Shown piece by piece: positions 59,558 to 64,000 of a DNA stretch of 64,000 nucleotides. The notes under the pieces are model-generated. The model did not search any database. It saw only the letters and a program-made list of their open reading frames with translations, and was not told the DNA's origin. Position 1 is the stretch's first letter. Each line of letters starts with the position of its first letter. The translations under genes were made by a program, and so were the position numbers. The stretch covers positions 1-64,000 of the forward strand of contig NZ_JBHULY010000034.1 in the NCBI RefSeq assembly GCF_042684665.1, given 5' to 3'. This stretch comes from Jejuia rubra (GTDB lineage Bacteria > Bacteroidota > Bacteroidia > Flavobacteriales > Flavobacteriaceae).

Positions 59558-61414
59558 ATGGCAGACATTATACAACTCTTACCTGACCATGTAGCGAATC
59601 AAATTGCCGCCGGTGAAGTTGTACAACGTCCGGCCTCGGTGGTGAAAGAACTTTTGGAGAATGCCATTGACGCTGGTGCAGAAACCATCAAACTGATCGT
59701 AAAAGACGCAGGGAAAACCTTAATCCAAGTTATTGATGATGGCAGGGGGATGAGCGTTACGGATGCTAGATTGAGCTTTGAGCGTCATGCCACTTCAAAA
59801 ATTAGGAATGCCGACGATTTATTTCATTTAAATACAAAAGGGTTTCGGGGTGAGGCTTTGGCCAGTATTGCCGCCATTGCACATGTGGAACTCAAAACCA
59901 AACAGGAACACGACGATGTAGGCACTGCCATCGTTATTGAAGGTAGCGAAGTTACTTCGCAGGATGTGGTGGTGACTCCAAAAGGCACTTCAATTTCGGT
60001 GAAAAACCTATTTTTCAATATTCCGGCAAGGCGAAATTTTTTAAAGTCGAATGCTGTGGAGTTACGTCATATTAATGATGAGTTCCATCGTGTGGCGTTG
60101 GCGCATCCAACCATTCGTTTTGTGATGTTCAATAATGGTAGTGAAAATTTCAATTTACCCATAGGCAATTACCGCCAGCGTATTGTCAACATTTTCGGAA
60201 ATAAAACCAATGAAAAATTGGTGCCGGTGGAGGAAGATACCGAAGTATTGAAGATTTCAGGATTTGTTGGAAAACCTGAATTTGCTAAGAAAACCAGAGG
60301 CGAACAGTACTTTTTTGTCAACAACCGTTTTATCAAAAGTGCCTATCTCAACCATGCCATTTTATCGGCCTATGAAGGTCTGTTGAAAAATGCCACTCAT
60401 CCCAGTTATTTTTTGAATTTAACAGTGGATCCGCAGTCCATCGATATCAATATCCATCCTACCAAAACGGAAATCAAGTTTGATGACGAACATACCTTAT
60501 ATGCCATTTTACGTTCGTCCGTCAAACATAGTTTGGGCCAATTTAATATTGCACCCGTGTTGGATTTTGAAAGGGATGCAAGTTTGGATACGCCATATAG
60601 TCTGAAAAATGAAATGGCCCAAACTCCTAAAATTGAAGTGGATAGAAACTTTAATCCGTTTTCAGAAACCAAAACCACAAAAAGTGGGAATGGATCTGTT
60701 AATTTTACAAAGCAACCCACTGAAAATTGGGAAAGTTTGTACGTTGGATTGGAATCCAAGGGCACGGTTACCCAAAATGATTTTTCAGAAGTTCAGTTTG
60801 AAAGTGAAGAAACCACAGGGGCTTTGTTTGAAGAAAAAGGGACTGCAGAAACTGCAAATTCTACCTATCAGCTTCACAATAAGTATATTATCAGCGCCTT
60901 AAAATCAGGAATGCTGGTCATTGATCAGCATCGCGCGCACCAGCGTATTTTGTATGAAGATTTCCTAAAAGATATCACCGTAAAAGAGGGGGTAAGTCAG
61001 CAACTATTGTTTCCTTTAGAATTGCATTATTCATCTCAGGAATTGGAAATTTTAAAGCAGTTGAAAGGGGATTTGGAACATACTGGGTTTGTGTTTTCAA
61101 ACCTCACGGAGGATTCCATTGAGATTAAGGGTGTTCCTGTGATGGTGCCCGAAAGTGAGATATCTATCATTTTGGAGCAATTGATTAGCGATGTTCAAAA
61201 TGAGGTGCCCGATGCCAATTTCAGTGCTACCGATTTATTGGCAAAATCCATGGCAAAAAGTCTGGCTATTAAAACCGGACAATCTCTCAAAAAGGACGAG
61301 CAAGAACATATTGTTAACAAACTATTTGCATGTAAAGAACCAAACGTATCGCCTACCAATAGGGTTGCATTTATTACTATTGGTACCGACGAGTTGGATA
61401 AAAGGTTTATATAA
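59558..61414 (+). CDS. mutL: DNA mismatch repair protein MutL
   Basis: 618 residues from ATG 59558 (the TTG three bases upstream would only add Met). GHKL ATPase motifs: ENAIDAGA, DDGRGM, TKGFRGEALASI. A polar linker (about 340-440) leads to the C-terminal dimerisation/endonuclease domain with DQHRAHQRILYE, where the usual DQHAxxExxxxE has lost Ala and the first Glu but keeps the second, a beta-clamp-type QLLFP motif, and a terminal C-x-E-P-N-V-S-P-T-N-R segment. Mut S is not in the window. Confidence 0.97.
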   Translation: MADIIQLLPDHVANQIAAGEVVQRPASVVKELLENAIDAGAETIKLIVKDAGKTLIQVIDDGRGMSVTDARLSFERHATSKIRNADDLFHLNTKGFRGEALASIAAIAHVELKTKQEHDDVGTAIVIEGSEVTSQDVVVTPKGTSISVKNLFFNIPARRNFLKSNAVELRHINDEFHRVALAHPTIRFVMFNNGSENFNLPIGNYRQRIVNIFGNKTNEKLVPVEEDTEVLKISGFVGKPEFAKKTRGEQYFFVNNRFIKSAYLNHAILSAYEGLLKNATHPSYFLNLTVDPQSIDINIHPTKTEIKFDDEHTLYAILRSSVKHSLGQFNIAPVLDFERDASLDTPYSLKNEMAQTPKIEVDRNFNPFSETKTTKSGNGSVNFTKQPTENWESLYVGLESKGTVTQNDFSEVQFESEETTGALFEEKGTAETANSTYQLHNKYIISALKSGMLVIDQHRAHQRILYEDFLKDITVKEGVSQQLLFPLELHYSSQELEILKQLKGDLEHTGFVFSNLTEDSIEIKGVPVMVPESEISIILEQLISDVQNEVPDANFSATDLLAKSMAKSLAIKTGQSLKKDEQEHIVNKLFACKEPNVSPTNRVAFITIGTDELDKRFI

Positions 61415-61417
61415 ATT

Positions 61418-62164
61418 ATGATGAGACTTTCAGATACAGTAAAGCATTTATTGATTATCAATGTCATCGTGTTCATTGGCACGATGGCATTAGGAAACAA
61501 TCTACTGTACGATTGGTTGGCACTGCATTTTCCTAAGAATGAGGCATTTCAGCCATGGCAAATTTTGACACATATGTTTATGCATGGAGGCGTCACTCAT
61601 TTATTTCTGAATATGTTCGCCCTTTGGATGTTCGGAACTCCTGTTGAACAGGTATTGGGTTCCAAGCGTTTTATGTTCATTTATTTTTCTGCGGGATTAG
61701 GGGCGGTGGCACTGCAGATGGGGGAATATTACTTGAGATTCACTCCAATTTTTAATGACTTGTTAGCGTCAGGAATGTCCGAAACCTCAATTCTTCAAAT
61801 GTTGTCAACTAACAGTGTTCCTGATTCAATAGGAGCTACGCAATTGAATGGTTTAAGAGAAATATTTCCAATTTACAATGTGTCTATGGTAGGTGCCTCA
61901 GGCTGTATCATGGGACTTTTGGCAGCTTTCGGCATGATGAATCCAAATGCGGAATTGATGTTGATATTTTTACCCATTCCAGTGAAAGCGAAATATTTTA
62001 TTCCCGGAGTCATTACATTGGAAATTGTGATGGGCTTTATGGGGCAATCTATTTTTGGGGACACTCAAATTGCCCACTTTGCACACGTAGGCGGTGCTTT
62101 AACAGGATTTATCATCATGTGGTACTGGAAAAAAAACCAGTTTAACCAAAACCGTTGGTATTAA
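61418..62164 (+). CDS. Rhomboid intramembrane serine protease, first of two
   Basis: 248 residues with six predicted transmembrane helices. Catalytic Ser in the GASG motif (VGASGCIMGLL) and catalytic His in AHFAHVGGALTGF, plus the HMFMHGGVTHLFLNM amphipathic segment typical of the family. Three bases separate it from mutL. Substrates are unknown. Confidence 0.92.
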   Translation: MMRLSDTVKHLLIINVIVFIGTMALGNNLLYDWLALHFPKNEAFQPWQILTHMFMHGGVTHLFLNMFALWMFGTPVEQVLGSKRFMFIYFSAGLGAVALQMGEYYLRFTPIFNDLLASGMSETSILQMLSTNSVPDSIGATQLNGLREIFPIYNVSMVGASGCIMGLLAAFGMMNPNAELMLIFLPIPVKAKYFIPGVITLEIVMGFMGQSIFGDTQIAHFAHVGGALTGFIIMWYWKKNQFNQNRWY

Positions 62165-63034
62165 ATGACAACTTTAAATCAGGATATAAAAGATAAGCTA
62201 CAACGACTTAATGTGCTAGAAAAGCTGATTGTGGTAAATCTGGCCATTTTTGTTTTGGGGTATTTATTGAAGATTATCTTTGGTTTGCCCAGTGAATCAA
62301 GTTTATCATGGCTAGAATTACCTAGTACATTTAGTAATTTCATTTTGAAACCTTGGAGCATTGTTACCTATGCCTTTGCCCACTATGGATTATGGCATTT
62401 TGCAATCAATATGCTATGGTTATATTTTATCGGGCGTATGTTTCTGAATTTGTTTTCGCCCAAAATGGCACTTAACATTTACTTTTTAGGAGCTATTTGT
62501 GGCGGGCTACTATTTTTACTGGCATATGATTTTCTGCCCAACAGCAGGGCGAATTCACAGCTGATAGGAGCCTCTGCCTCGGTTAGGGCATTGCTAATTT
62601 TTCTATGTGCATATATGCCAAACCAAGAGGTACGTATTTTTACCTTTAACATCAAGCTTTGGTACATCGGATTGGCCATTATTATTTTGGATGTTATTGG
62701 ACTTTCCGGAGGAAACGCGGGAGGCAATTTAGCGCATTTGGGAGGTGCTTTGTTGGGCTACGCGTACGCCAAGCAATTACAGAAAGGGCTGGATATTGGT
62801 AAAGGCTTTGAGAAGTTTATGGATGTCTTTTTTGGGTTATTTAAATTTAAAAAGAAAGGCCCTTTAAAAACGGTTCATAAAAATAAATCTAAGGTTGGGG
62901 GTTATACTAAAGCTGATTTTAATGAGTTTAACAATCAAAAGAAAATTGATGTTATACTGGATAAGATTAGTAAAAGTGGTTATGACAGCCTTACTGCAGA
63001 GGAAAAGGATTTCTTGTTCCGAGCTGGTAAATAA
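62165..63034 (+). CDS. Rhomboid intramembrane serine protease, second of two
   Basis: 289 residues; the ATG follows the stop of the first rhomboid directly. Helices as in the first, with catalytic Ser in LIGASASVRALL (second Gly replaced by Ala) and His in NLAHLGGALLGY. A soluble Lys-rich tail of about 80 residues (from residue ~215) ends in a conserved IDVILDKISKSGYDSLTAEEKDFLF segment, seen in Bacteroidota rhomboids. The tandem arrangement suggests cooperation or different substrates. Confidence 0.9.
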   Translation: MTTLNQDIKDKLQRLNVLEKLIVVNLAIFVLGYLLKIIFGLPSESSLSWLELPSTFSNFILKPWSIVTYAFAHYGLWHFAINMLWLYFIGRMFLNLFSPKMALNIYFLGAICGGLLFLLAYDFLPNSRANSQLIGASASVRALLIFLCAYMPNQEVRIFTFNIKLWYIGLAIIILDVIGLSGGNAGGNLAHLGGALLGYAYAKQLQKGLDIGKGFEKFMDVFFGLFKFKKKGPLKTVHKNKSKVGGYTKADFNEFNNQKKIDVILDKISKSGYDSLTAEEKDFLFRAGK

Positions 63035-63105
63035 TGTTCACAATATTTGCAATTGGAAACAACCTTAATTAACTTCGGGTCAATCATCACCAGCCAATCT
63101 CCAAC

Positions 63106-64000
63106 ATGCCAAAACTAAGATTCTTTAATAGATTTCTGTGGTTCATCAATAGGGTGGTAGCTGTGCTGTTGCTATTGTCTTTCGTTTTGCCTTTTCTGCC
63201 TCCAAAGACATTTTCGGTATTGTCGGTATTAAGTTTGGGTGTTGCCTTATTAATATTGATTAACGTCATGTTCTTTTTATATTGGTTGGGTACATTAAAA
63301 CGAAAATTTATGCTATCGCTGGTGGTACTGGCTATTGGTTATTTTTCATTCGGATCGCTCTATAAATTTTCGGCTTCTAAAAAAGAAGATTCCCCCAATA
63401 ATTTTAAGGTGATGAACTACAATGTACGCCTTTTCAATTTGTATGAATGGATTCCCGAAAAAGGCATTGAGACTAATATGGTGGATTTGATAAAAAGCGA
63501 AGCACCACATATTTTGAGTTTACAAGAATACCATCCACATAAAAATATAGACCTTTCTTTTTACAAGTACAAATATGAAAAGCTTTCAGGGAAGAAAACC
63601 AAATACGGCCAGGCGATTTTTTCTCAGTTTCCTATCGTGAATTCAGGTTCTATTGAATTTCCTAACACATCTAATAATGCGATTTTTGCAGATGTGGTTT
63701 TTAAAAAAGATACTATCAGAATTTATAATATCCATTTAGAATCGATGCGCATAGACACAAAAGCTGAAAGTTTGAAAAAAGAGGATTCAGAGCGCTTATT
63801 CAAACGTATCGGTACTACCTTTAAAATGCAACAATTTCAAACAAAACTCTTTTTGATGCACAAAAAACAGTGTAAATACAGAATGGTGATCAGTGGCGAT
63901 TTTAACAATACCGCATTCTCCTACGTCTATCGAAAAATAAGGGGAAATTTAAACGATACCTTTAAGGAAGCAGGTAATGGTTTTGGGCGCACCTATCATT
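63106..64000 (+). CDS. Endonuclease/exonuclease/phosphatase family protein (5' part, runs off the window)
   Basis: At least 298 residues, cut by the window end. Two or three N-terminal transmembrane helices (about 10-75), then an EEP-fold domain: MNYNVRLFN (first metal site Asn), SLQEYHPH (metal-ligand Glu), YNIHLES, and GDFNNTAFS (Asp/Asn pair). Such membrane-anchored EEP proteins are common in Flavobacteriaceae next to the rhomboids; they may act on phospholipids, nucleic acids or phosphoinositide-like substrates. The terminal DH motif lies beyond the window. Confidence 0.88.
   Translation, partial: MPKLRFFNRFLWFINRVVAVLLLLSFVLPFLPPKTFSVLSVLSLGVALLILINVMFFLYWLGTLKRKFMLSLVVLAIGYFSFGSLYKFSASKKEDSPNNFKVMNYNVRLFNLYEWIPEKGIETNMVDLIKSEAPHILSLQEYHPHKNIDLSFYKYKYEKLSGKKTKYGQAIFSQFPIVNSGSIEFPNTSNNAIFADVVFKKDTIRIYNIHLESMRIDTKAESLKKEDSERLFKRIGTTFKMQQFQTKLFLMHKKQCKYRMVISGDFNNTAFSYVYRKIRGNLNDTFKEAGNGFGRTYH

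Noticed and set aside
62560..62600. Second rhomboid as an inactive homologue
   Set aside because: The catalytic Ser and His are present; only the second Gly of GxSG is Ala, which does not by itself imply inactivity.

Overview
The window looks like a chromosomal segment of a marine-type Flavobacteriaceae (phylum Bacteroidota). It is AT-rich and its promoters follow the Bacteroidota pattern (TTG, a spacer of about 19-23 bases, then TAnnTTTG) rather than the proteobacterial consensus. It encodes the gliding lipoprotein GldI, proteins with type IX secretion (T9SS) C-terminal sorting domains, a carboxypeptidase-regulatory-domain outer-membrane receptor, bacillithiol synthesis (BshC), the Bacteroidota-specific DUF4295 protein behind rpmB-rpmG, and a cyclophilin-FKBP fusion. 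I see no rRNA, tRNA, CRISPR array, insertion sequence or prophage. Most of the window is conserved core genome, separated by many short dispersed repeats.

Layout. 0.1-4 kb: coiled-coil protein, htpG, FabH-like synthase. 4.7-9.1 kb: TonB-type receptor, CoA-binding protein, sodium:solute symporter. 9.2-15.7 kb: recR, glycosyltransferase, 2-oxoacid dehydrogenase E2, DnaQ-like exonuclease, FAH-family hydrolase, Hpt protein, cinA. 16-22 kb: rpmB-rpmG-DUF4295, ftsY, serine hydrolase lipoprotein, rimO, a carboxypeptidase-regulatory-domain protein. 22.7-32.5 kb: the main accessory island, five co-directional genes for exported proteins: a beta-barrel, a small T9SS cargo, a phage-tail-fibre-like protein, a leucine-rich-repeat protein of about 1,800 residues with T9SS signal, and an FN3-like lipoprotein. 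32.5-45.6 kb: bshC, a TPR-HTH membrane regulator, guaA, a LysM/PBP1 protein, DUF922 and ExoX-C-like proteins, a sigma-factor operon, radC, a deacetylase-fold protein lacking its catalytic residues, and a HAD phosphatase. 45.8-48.8 kb: three envelope proteins. 48.8-57.5 kb: mostly minus-strand housekeeping genes (rarA, CIA30, DUF192, lgt, immunophilin fusion, gldI, nrnA-like, csp, DUF721, recF) with ndk divergent. 57.6-64 kb: TPR protein, ribH, a pair of related small membrane proteins, mutL, two tandem rhomboids, and an endonuclease/exonuclease/phosphatase-family gene cut by the window end.

How the genes work together. Envelope biogenesis is the main theme: Lgt makes the lipoproteins, of which the window has several (GldI, the immunophilin fusion, DUF192, the FN3-like protein, the serine hydrolase, the 45.8-kb protein). 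Periplasmic prolyl isomerases help fold exported proteins, and the T9SS would carry the LRR protein and the small cargo to the surface. Genome maintenance genes (recR, recF, rarA, radC, mutL, dnaQ-like) are scattered singly. The best candidate for an undescribed system is the 22.7-32.5 kb surface cluster. Secondary candidates are the sigma-factor operon at 41.4-42.6 kb, the catalytically degenerate deacetylase, the mutL-linked small protein pair, and a MITE-like element at 4.0 kb with a relative at 34.2 kb.
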